The position numbers and the translations under genes were made by a program. Source: Bombyx mori (Eukaryota; Arthropoda; Insecta; Lepidoptera; Bombycidae). From it: DNA of 64,000 nucleotides. The notes below the pieces were generated by a model, which was not told the origin of the DNA, searched no databases, and was given only the letters and a program-made list of their open reading frames with translations. Location: positions 5,298,231-5,362,230 of the forward strand of contig NC_085117.1 of assembly GCF_030269925.1 (NCBI RefSeq), read 5' to 3'. This document shows, piece by piece, positions 21,501 to 30,345 of the stretch; the first letter of the stretch is position 1; the number at the start of each line of letters is the position of its first letter.

Positions 21501-24500
21501 TTAAAAGGTAACTAAACTTCTTAATACAGAAAAGAAAACAAAAATCAACAATGAAAGGCAGTTAGATGAAGATGAGAACGAAAGGAGAACTGTTGTAGGC
21601 CGAGATGAGCAAAGGCAAGATGACCAAAGCCGAGACGACCAAAGCCGAGATGACCAAAGCCAAGATGAGGAAACTGGCAGCGACGATAGTGACAAAAATA
21701 GAGGAAAGGATACTGACGATAAATATTCCGAGACAGGAACCAATAAATCATCAGAAACGAAGACAGGCAAGCGTGATGGCTCGAAGAGCGGCGTCACAGT
21801 CGAAAGGGAAAAATCCGAATCCAACAAGAAAAGTCGTGAATTTGAAAATAAAGAAGCTGAATCTTCGACCTATAGGGGTGAGTACTACATAATTAAATTA
21901 AATTGGACACGAGGGAGGAGAGAGAGAGGGAATACACTTTATTGCACATCAAAACACAGTTAGCCTTAAAAAACAGTTGACAACCAGACACTTTTTTTAT
22001 TGTCTAGATGTGTGGACGAGCTCACAGCCCACCTGGTGTTAAGTGGTTACTAGAGCCCATAGACATCCACAACGTAAATGCGCCACCCACCTTGAGATGT
22101 AAGTTCTAAGGTCTCAAGTATAGTTACAACGGCTGCCCTACCCTTCAAACCGACACGCAATACTGCTTCACGGCAGAAATAGGCAGGGTGGTGGTACCCA
22201 CCGGCGCGGACTCACAAGAGGTCCTACCACCAGTTAAAACCGTCTGGTTCGTGTACCGTTCGTGTGTCTTTTAGGAAGGCATTGAATATACTGACTGCTG
22301 CTAGTCACGTCCACCCTGTTCCATTTCTTTTTTTTTTCATACCACCTGTCGAGTATCAGTCATTGTAGACGGCATGTCCTGACAAAGAGGTTTCACGCCA
22401 CGTCACGTATTCTTCACGTATATTCTTGTCACCGAAGCTCTTTACTACTCGATTGACTTATCATCTACATCAACAGATAAGAATCGGTCAGTGAACAGTG
22501 GCTCGGAACGCAAGAGTTCCGGTAAAGACGAGGAGTACAGTGAACAGAACTCCAGTAATAAATCCTTTAACGACGGCGATGCATCGGCTGACTACCAAAC
22601 CAAATCTAAGAAGGTTGAAAAGAATTCTGCCAGAGATAAAAAGGAAAAGGAAAAAACTGACACAAGAAGTATAATTTTAGATAGAATTTTGTATTAAATT
22701 TCTGAAAGCAGTTATTTATTGCAAGGATTTATGGATTATTATTAATATTTTAGATTCTGACGGAACGTACAAAACTTCTGAGCGCGAAAAAGAACAATCT
22801 TCTAGAGTGAATCAAAGTAAGGGCAGCAACTCTCGGGATTCCTCGGAGTCAGACAAATCTGGCCGAAAAGTGAATAAAGAAACAGAAACGTACTCTGACA
22901 AAGACGCGCAGACTTCAGAAAGTGAACGTACTCAAAGTAAAGGTGAGTGTACAATGAACTACGTACTACAAATGAAACATGTGAATTCACAGTGAATTGT
23001 GTAGCTGCGGAAGTGATACTCTCGTTCGCAGGCACTCACAGACTGCGACAGAAGTCTGTATCTAGTGTACGAAAGAGAGAATCTCTTTTTGATTATAAAT
23101 TTATTTTACCCTTTTCACTTAGGTTACGTAAGTGGTATCTTTACACATATCGAGATACCTAGTTGCTAGAACAACGAAAATCTTTCTTTGGTTGGGAATT
23201 TCGTTTAAGAATTAGAAAAAATAGAAATTGGTTTGAAAAAAAAAAAATTTTATTCACAGAAAAAAAAAATACAGCGCCCAAGAATAAGGGCAAAAAGGGA
23301 ACCTCTACAGAAACAGATGGAGTCACTAAGAATGCTAGTAAGCAGAAGGAGAAGGTGCCTAAAGATGGAAGTAAAAGCTCCACGAATGATAGCGAAGGCA
23401 AACAAAAAAACAAAGACCAATCAAAGGGACAGAAAAATAATCAAGACGGACAAGACTCTTCGACGAACGAAAATTCCAAAAAGACAGATGATAATGTTGC
23501 AAAGAAAGAAGAACCCAATAATCAAAAGAGAGAACAAAAAGGAAAGACAAGATGTGGCTCTAGGAAAACTGAGAGTTCCAAAGCGAAAGAAGATAGAAGC
23601 AAGAAAAGCACTACCGATAAGGACCAGCGCGACGACAAAAAAGATTCCTCCAGCAAAAACATAGACAAGCCTAAAGATGGGTCATCATCGGATAAAGACT
23701 CAGAGAAGGCTAAGCCTAACGACAGATCACCATCGCATAAAGACACAGAGAAGGTAAAGCCTAACGACAGATCACCATCGCATAAAGACACAGAGAAGGT
23801 AAAGCCTAACGACAGATCACCATCGGATAAAGACACAGAGAAGGCTAAGCCTAACGACAGATCACCATCGCATAAAGACACAGAGAAGGTAAAGCCTAAC
23901 GACAGATCACCAACGCATAAAGACACAGAGAAGGTAAAACCTAACGACAGATCACCATCGCATAAAGACACAGAGAAGGCTAAGCCTAACGACAGATCAC
24001 CATCGGATAAAGACACAGAGAAGGCTAAGCCTAACGACAGATCACCATCGCATAAAGACACAGAGAAGGTAAAGCCTAACGACAGATCACCATCGTATAA
24101 AGACACTGAGAAGGCTAAGCCTAACGACAGATCACCATCGGATAAAGACACAGAGAAGGCTAAGCCTAACGACAGATCACCATCGCATAAAGACACAGAG
24201 AAGGCTAAGCATAACGACAGATCACCATCGGATAAAGACACAGAGAAGGCTAAGCCTAACGACAGATCACCATCGCATAAAGACACAGAGAAGGCTAAGC
24301 CTAACGACAGATCACCATCGCATAAAGACACAGAGAAGGTAAAACCTAACGACAGATCACCATCGCATAAAGACACAGAGAAGGCTAAGCCTAACGACAG
24401 ATCACCATCGGATAAAGACACAGAGAAGGCTAAGCCTAACGACAGATCACCATCGTATAAAGACACTGAGAAGGCTAAGCCTAACGACAGATCACCATCG

Positions 24501-27500
24501 GATAAAGACACAGAGAAGGCTAAGCCTAACGACAGATCACCATCGCATAAAGACACAGAGAAGGCTAAGCATAACGACAGATCACCATCGGATAAAGACA
24601 CAGAGAAGGCTAAGCCTAACGACAGATCACCATCGCATAAAGACACAGAGAAGGCTAAGCCTAACGACAGATCACCATCGCATAAAGACACAGAGAAGGT
24701 AAAACCTAACGACAGATCACCATCGCATAAAGACACAGAGAAGGCTAAGCCTAACGACAGATCACCATCGGATAAAGACACAGAGAAGGCTAAGCCTAAC
24801 GACAGATCACCATCGCATAAAGACACAGAGAAGGTAAAGCCTAACGACAGATCACAATCGTATAAAGACACAGAGAAGGCTAAGCCTAACGACAGATCAC
24901 CATCGGATAAAGACACAGAGAAAGCTAAGCCTAACGGCAGATCACCATCGGATAAAGACACAGAGAAGGCTAAGCCTAACGACAGATCACCATCGCATAA
25001 AGACACAGAGAAGGTAAAGCCTAACGACAGATCACCATCGCATAAAGACACAGAGAAGGCTAAGCCTAACGACAGATCACCATCGGATAGAGACACAGAG
25101 AAGGCTAAGCCTAACGACAGATCACCATCGGATAAAGACACAGAGAAAGCTAAGCCTAACGGCAGATCACCATCGGATAAAGACACAGAGAAGGTAAAGC
25201 CTAACGACAGATCACCATCGCATAAAGACACAGAGAAGGCTAAGCCTAACGACAGATCACCATCGGATAAAGACACAGAGAAGGCTAAGCCTAACGACAG
25301 ATCACCATCGGATAAAGACACAGAGAAGGCTAAGCCTAACGACAGATCACCATCGGATAAAGACACAGAGAAGGCTAAGCCTAACGACAGATCACCATCG
25401 GATAAAGACACAGAGAAAGCTAAGCCTAACGGCAGATCACCATCGGATAAAGACACAGAGAAGGTAAAGCCTAACGACAGATCACCATCGCATAAATACA
25501 CAGAGAAGGCTAAGCCTAACGACAGATCACCATCGGATAAAGACACAGAGAAGGCTAAGCCTAACGACAGATCACCATCGGATAAAGACACAGAGAAGGC
25601 TAAGCCTAACGACAGATCACCATCGGATAAAGACACAGATAAGACATTCGACAAAAACATAGACAATAAAAGGCCCAAGGACGGTTCATCATCGGATAAG
25701 AACGTAGAGCAGGAAAGGGAGAACTACAAATCCGAATCTAGCCGAAATGAATTTGAAAACCAAAAATCTGCACATTCGAGATATGAGGGTGGGTACTTTT
25801 GTTTAAGTAGCACATGCAGACGCAACTACGAAATGAGGTGGAAGTTTGTGTGCATTATAAGAAACTTCCATTTGCGCTCTATATGAGAGTCGAGCTCACC
25901 CAGTGTTAAGTGGCCATCAGTCCAATCTATTTAGGGTAGACGACGCTACACCACAAAGATTGTACAAGGTCTTCTTTCGGGGATTAATTTAATTTAATTT
26001 TTTGATAGATAACGGTGGTTTGAAAGAAAAAAGCTCGCAATCTAAGAATTACGGAAGAGACGAGAAGTACAGTGAAGAGAAGGAGAGGAGTTCCACTGGG
26101 AAGTTTGGATCGAATGACTCCCGAGCACGTTCTACAAAAGCCGAAGAGGAACATGTCAGGAAGTCACAAGAAGAAACACATTCAGAGCAACGAGGTACCC
26201 TTCGAGAAATTCTTTGTTTCTAATTTTATTGCGATCCTAATCCTGAGTCCGCACGGGTAACACCGCCCTGCCTATTTCTGCCGTGAAGCAATAACGCGCT
26301 TCGATTTGAAGGGCAGGTCAGCCGTTTTACTGTACAAACTGGGACCTTAGAACTCATGTTCCGAGATGGGTGGCGGCATTTACGTTATAAATGTCAATGG
26401 GCTCCGGTAACTATTTAACACCGGTGGGAGGTGAGCTCGTCCACCCATAGAAGCAATAAAAAAGAAGATATATTGGTTTGTTGATATTCGAGAACCCGAC
26501 ACAGTCGTAATTAGTCCGCACTGTGCCCTTACACAGTAGTGTCGCACCCAAAAACATTTTTAATCGACCACTGCTCTGTCTTTACAGAAAAAACAAGATC
26601 TGACGGAGTGACTAAATACAACGATGGTGATGAGCATTTCGATTCAGACGATACAGAGAAGACTAAGCCTAATGGCAGATCACCATCGCATAAAGACACA
26701 GAGAAGGCTAAGCCTAACGACAGATCATCCTCGGATAAAGACACAGAGAAGACATTTGACAAAAACATAGACAATAAAAGGCCCAAGGACGGTTCATCAT
26801 CGGATAAGAACGTAGAGCAGGAAAGGGAGAACTACAAATCCGAATCTAGCCGAAATGAATTTGAAAACCAAAAATCTGCACATTCGAGATATGAGGGTGG
26901 GTACTTTTGTTTAAGTAGCACATGCAGACGCAACTACGAAATGAGGTGGAAGTTTGTGTGCATTATAAGAAACTTCCATTTGCGCTCTATATGAGAGTCG
27001 AGCTCACCCAGTGTTAAGTGGCCATCAGTCCAATCTATTTAGGGTAGACGACGCTACACCACAAAGATTGTACAAGGTCTTCTTTCGGGGATTAATTTAA
27101 TTTAATTTTTTGATAGATAACGGTGGTTTGAAAGAAAAAAGCTCGCAATCTAAGAATTACGGAAGAGACGAGAAGTACAGTGAAGAGAAGGAGAGGAGTT
27201 CCACTGGGAAGTCTGGATCGAATGACTCCCGAGCACGTTCTACAAAAGCCGAAGAGGAACATGTCAGGAAGTCACAAGAAGAAACACATTCAGAGCAACG
27301 AGGTACCCTTCGAGAAATTCTTTGTTTCTAATTTTATTGCGATCCTAGTCCTGAGTGCGCACGGGTACCACCGCCCTGCCTATTTCTGCCGTGAAGCAAT
27401 AACGCGCTTCGATTTGAAGGGCAGGTCAGCCGTTTTATTGTACAAACTGGGACCTTAGAACTCATGTTCCGAGATGGGTGGCGGCATTTATGTTATAAAT

Positions 27501-28080
27501 GTCAATGGGCTCCGGTAACTATTTAACACCGGTGGGAGGTGAGCTCGTCCACCCATAGAAGCAATAAAAAAGAAGATATATTGGTTTGTTGATATTCGAG
27601 AACCCGACACAGTCGTAATTAGTCCGCACTGTGCCCTTACACAGTAACGCACCGAAAAATATTTTAATCGACCACTGCTCTGTCTTTACAGGAAGAACAA
27701 GATCTGACGGAGCAACTACGTCCAACGATAATGATAAGCAATACGATTCAGACGACAAGAACAACAGTAGCACCAAACATAAGAAAACGGTCATGAGATC
27801 TGAGCAATCAGATTCGTCTCAAAATGAAAATTCTACCTCCGAATCCAAAAAGTTCGCAAAAACTGATGGCTCCAACAAATATGAAGCGGAATCAAGTTCG
27901 CATAAACAACAAGAAGCGCGCAAACAGAGCAATAGAGTAGTAGAGAAGAGCACTGATGGGGACAATGAGGAATCCTACAGGAGCGAAAGCAGCAGCAGCA
28001 GCAGCAGCAGTTCTAGTAGTAGTCGAAGCAGTTCCTCAAGCACCTACACCGGCTCCCATGATGATAGCTCCGAGGAATGA
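15566..28080 (+). CDS. Ser2: sericin-2, secreted silk adhesive protein (13 coding exons)
   Basis: Joining 15566-15598, 17184-17211, 17404-17862, 18628-18825, 19642-19827, 21530-21877, 22477-22668, 22754-22942, 23260-25788, 26009-26194, 26588-26896, 27117-27302 and 27692-28080 gives 1,743 codons plus TGA. All introns are GT-AG. Domain order: signal peptide MKIPYVLLFLVGVAVVNALP; an 11-residue amphipathic repeat block; charged Ser/Lys/Glu-rich linkers; 43 copies of a 15-residue unit (EKAKPNDRSPSHKDT type); a short relic of the same repeat; and a poly-serine tail ending DDSSEE. The hydrophilic, repeat-rich, secreted design, 15-residue unit and 13-exon layout match what is known of Bombyx mori Ser2, whose products coat silk as a glue. 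Published Ser2 forms differ by use of the large repeat exon; omitting exon 9 here leaves 900 residues in frame. Exon edges are my predictions. Exon 7 uses a weak donor and exon 9 has a second in-frame acceptor. Confidence 0.85.
15816..16001 (+). mobile_element. Bm1 SINE, left part, split by another SINE (intron 1)
   Basis: From ACTGGTGGTAGGACGTCTTG to CTCCGGTAACCACTTAACA. The right part resumes at 16272. Confidence 0.85.
16002..16279 (-). mobile_element. second tRNA-derived SINE family, full-length, nested in Bm1
   Basis: Read on the minus strand, it starts CGGCCGTCTGGTGTAGTGGT (A box) and has B box GGGTTCGAATCCCGCC at about 16200-16215. After a ~190-bp body it ends in a long A-run (T-run 16008-16037). 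Direct repeats TTAACATT at 16002-16009 and 16272-16279 come from the Bm1 target. The head resembles a real tRNA more closely than Bm1's does. It is unrelated to Bm1. Confidence 0.8.
16280..16320 (+). mobile_element. Bm1 SINE, right part of the split copy
   Basis: AGGTGTGCCGTGAGTTCATC then CACCCATCTAAGCAATAAA continues the Bm1 interrupted at 16001. Confidence 0.85.
16330..16562 (+). mobile_element. Bm1 SINE, degenerate (intron 1)
   Basis: Includes the linker TTTGGCGTAATTACTGGTGG and diverged 3' half TGAGCCGTGAACTGGTCCAC. Confidence 0.7.
16590..16690 (-). mobile_element. Bm1 SINE fragment (intron 1)
   Basis: AAGTGGTTACCGGAGCCCAT through TACAACGGCTGTCCCACTAT, complement of the Bm1 3' part. Confidence 0.75.
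16800..17110 (-). mobile_element. LINE-like remnant (intron 1)
   Basis: The minus-strand frame MTWSKWLEGIECEKQETEEN with neighbouring codons resembles a LINE ORF2 end. Weak, no catalytic motif. Confidence 0.3.
17184..17211 (+). CDS. Ser2: Ser2 exon 2 (end of signal peptide)
   Basis: Codes GVAVVNALP plus one base. TTTCCAG acceptor and GTAAGT donor. Cleavage is likely near VNA-LP. Confidence 0.85.
17404..17862 (+). CDS. Ser2: Ser2 exon 3 with seven 11-residue repeats
   Basis: Starts after TTTGCAG, giving (N)PLFGGLVKSLSKKKQIFED. Seven consecutive 33-base units (17463-17693) code KFENLKENVGE-type 11-mers. They pair conserved charged and hydrophobic positions and predict an amphipathic helix, like the 11-mers of group 3 LEA proteins. 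An acidic/basic linker follows, with a CAGG/GTGGGT donor. From here on all junctions are phase 1. Confidence 0.85.
18030..18225 (+). mobile_element. jockey-like LINE 3' UTR (intron 3)
   Basis: GCGGGATCTTCTCAGTGGAT and GTGAGCTCACCTACCCGTCC identify a diverged copy. Confidence 0.7.
18628..18825 (+). CDS. Ser2: Ser2 exon 4
   Basis: 66 codons in phase 1-1 between CTCTACAG and AAAG/GTGCGA. Codes (E)DNDSDGSYSKGSEYEKYGEE..., rich in E, K, S and Y, without cysteine. Confidence 0.85.
18895..19600. other. Ser2 intron 4, with a scrap of a dispersed repeat
   Basis: ACCGACTTCAAAAAAAAGAT (19272) opens a short repeat also seen at 49221 and, inverted, near 47095. Nothing else recognised. Confidence 0.4.
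19642..19827 (+). CDS. Ser2: Ser2 exon 5
   Basis: 62 codons, phase 1-1, from TTTCTAG to TATG/GTGAGC. Codes (E)NNGGSSEYSERERESLEKSK..., then KSYSDKEESKLEKEKKY. Confidence 0.85.
20162..20225 (-). mobile_element. Bm1 SINE 3' scrap (intron 5)
   Basis: TTATTGCTTAGATGGGTGGA ... CCGGTGTTAAGTG. Confidence 0.7.
20308..20552 (+). mobile_element. Bm1 SINE 3' part (intron 5)
   Basis: TTGGTGGTTGGACCTCTAGT through CATCTAAGCAATAAATA. Core TAATGCGTTTCGGTTTGAAA is well kept. Confidence 0.85.
20560..21365 (-). mobile_element. LINE reverse transcriptase remnant (intron 5)
   Basis: The minus frame around 21230-21080 reads TINAGVPQGWVLSPTLFILL then MRCYADDSTGNARYM, holding the RT motifs A/B and catalytic YADD. 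The 3' portion at 20560-20760 resembles the LINE end at 33290-33475. Broken frames; inserted antisense to Ser2. Confidence 0.75.
21530..21877 (+). CDS. Ser2: Ser2 exon 6 with DDQSR repeats
   Basis: 116 codons, phase 1-1, from TTAATACAG to AGGG/GTGAGT. Residues QDDQSRDDQSRDDQSQDEE come from a 15-base tandem repeat (about 21602-21670). The rest is S/K/E/D-rich (KYSETGTNKSSETKTGKRDG). Confidence 0.85.
21992..22236 (-). mobile_element. Bm1 SINE 3' part (intron 6)
   Basis: TTTATTGTCTAGATGTGTGG through AAGAGGTCCTACCACCAG, nearly complete 3' two-thirds. Confidence 0.85.
22477..22668 (+). CDS. Ser2: Ser2 exon 7
   Basis: 64 codons, phase 1-1, after CATCAACAG, coding (D)KNRSVNSGSERKSSGKDEE.... The donor AGAA/GTATAA is weak. 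It must splice by about here because the frame meets TAA at 22695-22697. Confidence 0.75.
22754..22942 (+). CDS. Ser2: Ser2 exon 8
   Basis: 63 codons, phase 1-1, from ATATTTTAG to AAAG/GTGAGT, coding (N)SDGTYKTSEREKEQSSRVN... and SDKDAQTSESERTQSK. Confidence 0.8.
23260..25788 (+). CDS. Ser2: Ser2 exon 9, giant repeat exon
   Basis: 843 codons, phase 1-1, from TATTCACAG to GAGG/GTGGGT. A lysine-rich lead-in (KNKGKKGTSTETDG..., KDSSSKNIDKPKDGSSSDKD) precedes 43 perfect-length 15-residue units (23703-25637), then DKTFDKNIDNKRPKDGSSSD and a linker to RYEG. An alternative in-frame acceptor 15 bases downstream (TACAG, 23270-23274) would shorten it by five codons. Skipping the whole exon keeps the frame. 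Confidence 0.85.
23703..25637 (+). repeat. 45-bp tandem array, 43 units
   Basis: Each unit codes E-K-(A/V)-K-(P/H)-N-(D/G)-R-S-(P/Q)-(S/T)-(H/D/Y)-(K/R)-(D/Y)-T. Length never varies. Variation is mainly at three positions: GCT/GTA (A/V), GAC/GGC (D/G) and CAT/GAT/TAT (H/D/Y). Higher-order periods of 8 units (units 10-17 and 18-25) and 6 units (32-35 and 38-41) show amplification in blocks. Confidence 0.97.
26009..26194 (+). CDS. Ser2: Ser2 exon 10
   Basis: 62 codons, phase 1-1, from TTGATAG to CGAG/GTACCC, coding (D)NGGLKEKSSQSKNYGRDEK.... Duplicated as exon 12 with one residue change. Confidence 0.85.
26245..26465 (+). mobile_element. Bm1 SINE 3' part (intron 10)
   Basis: GAGTCCGCACGGGTAACACC through CATAGAAGCAATAAAAA. 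The same insertion appears in the duplicate at 27352. Confidence 0.85.
26588..26896 (+). CDS. Ser2: Ser2 exon 11 (miniature repeat exon)
   Basis: 103 codons, phase 1-1, from TCTTTACAG to GAGG/GTGGGT. The start, KTRSDGVTKYNDGDEHFDSD, is like exon 13. Then come two and a half 15-residue units (TEKTKPNGRSPSHKD...) and the same tail as exon 9. It is a hybrid: exon 13-like head, exon 9-like end. Confidence 0.8.
27117..27302 (+). CDS. Ser2: Ser2 exon 12 (duplicate of exon 10)
   Basis: 62 codons, identical to exon 10 except TTT to TCT (F to S) in GKSGSNDSRARSTKAEE. Same splice sites. Confidence 0.85.
27352..27573 (+). mobile_element. Bm1 SINE 3' part (intron 12, duplicated copy)
   Basis: Same insertion as 26245-26465 with the same flanks and a few substitutions. 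Confidence 0.85.
27692..28080 (+). CDS. Ser2: Ser2 exon 13 (C-terminus, poly-serine)
   Basis: From TCTTTACAG, coding (G)RTRSDGATTSNDNDKQYDSD..., then EESYRSES and a serine run (AGC/AGT/TCT codons) interrupted by R, then STYTGSHDDSSEE and TGA 28078-28080. Confidence 0.85.
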
Positions 28081-28295
28081 CGAATGGGAACATCAACTTT
28101 AACAAACCTTGCATTACCTTATGGCTTTGTGTAGTTTTAAGTTTGTGAATGCATTTAAAAATTGTGATGGCCGTTCCTCGTTTGGTTGACTCATTTTTAA
28201 CAGTTTGTAGCTAGTTAAAATAAGTCGCCGCGTGTATCATTGGCTATCACACAAAAAATATAACTTTTTAAATAAAAACCTAAGCATACATTTGT
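28081..28295 (+). terminator. Ser2: Ser2 3' UTR and polyadenylation signal
   Basis: AATAAA at 28271-28276 is 190 bases past the stop; cleavage is expected around 28287-28300. No earlier AATAAA or ATTAAA was seen. Confidence 0.7.
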
Positions 28296-28655
28296 ATTGT
28301 TTCACTCACGGATATTTACTATCCATGAGCACTGCGCATCGGCAATTTATGACGTATAAATATTCAGCTTGCTTTTAAAGCTTATTGTTTAATGTCACTT
28401 TAGAATTGGGTCGTTTAGTTTTGTTTGGAAATAGTTGGGATTCATAATTCCTCAGGTGACAGAAGCAAGCCGTATCGCCACGCATTCCGAAAACCTCGTT
28501 TGAAGAAAAATATGTTATAGTTCTCGGGAACACCGTGGAGGGAACCGCCCGATTAGCCTCCTTAAGTCTCTAGGCAAACTGTTCGAGCTTCTACTCTACA
28601 AAGGCTTCAGAGAATTCGTCTCATCCAAGGGCATTACGTGCAAACTAACCTAAAC
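28296..28655. other. intergenic, probably part of a LINE end
   Basis: 28490-28655 has the GC-richer texture of LINE sequence and runs into the 3' UTR at 28660. No ORF. Confidence 0.35.
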
Positions 28656-28659
28656 ATCA

Positions 28660-28885
28660 GCCCGCTGAGTTTCTTGCCGGATCTTCTCAGCGGGTCGCGA
28701 TTCCGATCCGGTAGTAGATTCATTCGCGATGTAGCTGCCCTTGAGTTGTTTGTTAGGTCTCCTTTGGAAACGCTCGGGCAGCTGCTAGCAAATCCCACCC
28801 CTCCTTGCTGAGCCTCTGCTCGCCCACCTGTTCTGGTGAAACTGGAGAGGCCTACGGGCTACCAGCAATACCACAAACAAAAAAA
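28660..28885 (+). mobile_element. jockey-like LINE 3' UTR, variant subtype
   Basis: The core TTGCCGGATCTTCTCAGCGG is followed by a subtype-specific stretch with GGAAACGCTCGGGCAGCTGC, shared inverted with 31763 and 63330. Confidence 0.75.
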
Positions 28886-28974
28886 AACATTTTGGATTTC
28901 GCGCAAATCACTCATGCGTACAACAGGTGCACCGCGTTCGACAAAGTTTGGCACAATGGTTTGACTTACAAACT

Positions 28975-29212
28975 TTTGCGGACCTCTTTTGAGTCCGCAC
29001 GGGTGGGTACCACCATCCCGCCTATTTCTGCTATGAAGCAGTAATGCGTTTCTTTTTGAAGGGTGAGGCAGCCGTTGTAACTATACTGAGAACTTAGAAC
29101 GTATATCTCAAGATAGGTGATGGCATTTACGATATGATGTATATGGGCTCCGGTAACTACTTAACACCAGGTGGGCCAGGTGGTGGGTGGTGAGTTCGTC
29201 CTCGAATGTATT
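28975..29212 (+). mobile_element. Bm1 SINE 3' part
   Basis: GACCTCTTTTGAGTCCGCAC through CACTTAACACCAGGTGGGCC-like end. Truncated before the usual CATCTAAGCAATAAA. Confidence 0.8.
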
Positions 29213-29483
29213 AAGTACGAATATCAGATACGAAGCAGAGCACAAAGAGAACCACGAATCTATGAAACGATGTATAATGCTTCCTATCTCATTTTCTCCC
29301 ACGTTAAATCTTATAAATTTATATGTCTGTCTCTTTTTACTGTCGCTTTTTCGTTTCATCGATTTTCGAATCACAACGATGCTAAAGAAGTTTTCACCTT
29401 AAAAAACGTGTCAATTATAGATTAAATTATATTTAAAGACGAGCATTAACCTAATAATAACTAAATAAAGTAATATTATTATC

Positions 29484-29515
29484 CTTCGATCAACAGTTAC
29501 TATTGTTGATCGAAG
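29484..29515. repeat. 12-bp inverted repeat (hairpin)
   Basis: CTTCGATCAACA and its exact complement are separated by 8 bases, flanked on both sides by TTATTATC-like sequence. Confidence 0.85.
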
Positions 29516-29569
29516 TTATTATCCTAATCGACGACAAACGCCTGAAGCGACAGTTTTATTTCCTACTAG

Positions 29570-29915
29570 CGACCCGCCCTCGCTTCGCTTCGGAAACATT
29601 AAAATTTATTATTGATAGGCGAGTCCCGCCATGTTGCGCGCGGTACGACAACAACTGCAGGTGACGCCGCGGGGCGAAGCGAGTCTAAAAAAAGTAGCCT
29701 AAGTTACTCCTTACATCATCAGGTACCTATTAGCGAAAGCCTCATCAAAATCGGTCCAGCCGTTCCAGAGATTAGCCGGAAAAAACAGACAGACAGACAG
29801 ACAAAAATGGTAAAAAATGTTATTTTGGTGTATGTACCGTATATATATTCATATGCGTAAAAAGCGGTTATTTCAATATTATAAACAGACACCCTAATTG
29901 TATTTGTATTGATTA
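29570..29915 (+). mobile_element. dispersed repeat 'GCGACCCGCCCTCGC' family
   Basis: Starts ACTAGCGACCCGCCCTCGCT and contains AAAATCGGTCCAGCCGTTCC and a CAGA-type simple repeat. It is followed by TTTTGGTGTATGTACCGTAT, also present at 39410. Probably the 3' end of an RTE-type LINE or its non-autonomous derivative. Confidence 0.7.
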
Positions 29916-30133
29916 TTCCCAATTACTTGTTTGAGCTGGTTTGAGCTTTGATGAGTTTTTGACAGATGGCGGTGTCAGTCAGCTTATCGACATGACGCTT
30001 TAGTGTCTGGGTCGCGCAAGGTTCCAATAGATGGTGCGGTATTCGAAGTCTAAAAGTTTTATTTATGCTAAAACTTCTATACATATTTATGTAAAGATCA
30101 ATGTGTCTTCTGACTTCTGTGTGTTTAGTACGA

Positions 30134-30215
30134 GTTTTTTAACGTTCTCGATCGCGTAAAAGTTAACTCAAATTTCTACGTAGTTGGAACAGCGCCCCTA
30201 GCGGCAAACGTTCCA
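30134..30215 (+). repeat. rearranged copy of the 4923 MITE-like family
   Basis: GTTTTTTAACGTTCTCGATC is normal, but the downstream half GCCCCTAGCGGCAAACGTTC is inverted relative to the other copies. Confidence 0.6.
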
Positions 30216-30239
30216 TCATCGCCTCAGCCTGTCCACTGC

Positions 30240-30345
30240 TGAGTATAGACCTCTCATACGCATTTAAATTGTAGATGTCTATGGGCTCCGATAACCACTT
30301 AACACCAGGTGGACCGTGAGCTCGTCCACCTAACTGAGCAATCAC
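30240..30345 (+). mobile_element. Bm1 SINE 3' tail
   Basis: ATTGTAGATGTCTATGGGCT through GAGCTCGTCCACCTAACTGA. Confidence 0.75.

Larger units (their letters stand above)
25642..27645 (+). repeat. ~1.1-kb tandem duplication at the Ser2 3' end
   Basis: 25642-26535 recurs at 26750-27643 (offset 1,108) with few substitutions. It covers the 3' end of the repeat-bearing exon (9/11), the next intron, exon 10/12 and the following intron with its Bm1. Similarity drops in the downstream exon starts (26588 against 27692). Confidence 0.9.

Noticed and set aside
21501..21827. 108-codon minus-strand frame with repeated RLWSS
   Set aside because: Antisense shadow of the DDQSR repeats in Ser2 exon 6.
23703..25637. 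CRISPR-like regular repeat array
   Set aside because: Repeats are contiguous without spacers, in frame and inside a eukaryotic exon.
23522..25678. 718-codon open frame antisense to the Ser2 repeat exon
   Set aside because: It exists only because the 45-bp unit has no stop codon on the opposite strand; its protein is a mirror of the array (SLGLAFSVSLSDGD repeats) with no start context, splice sites or family.
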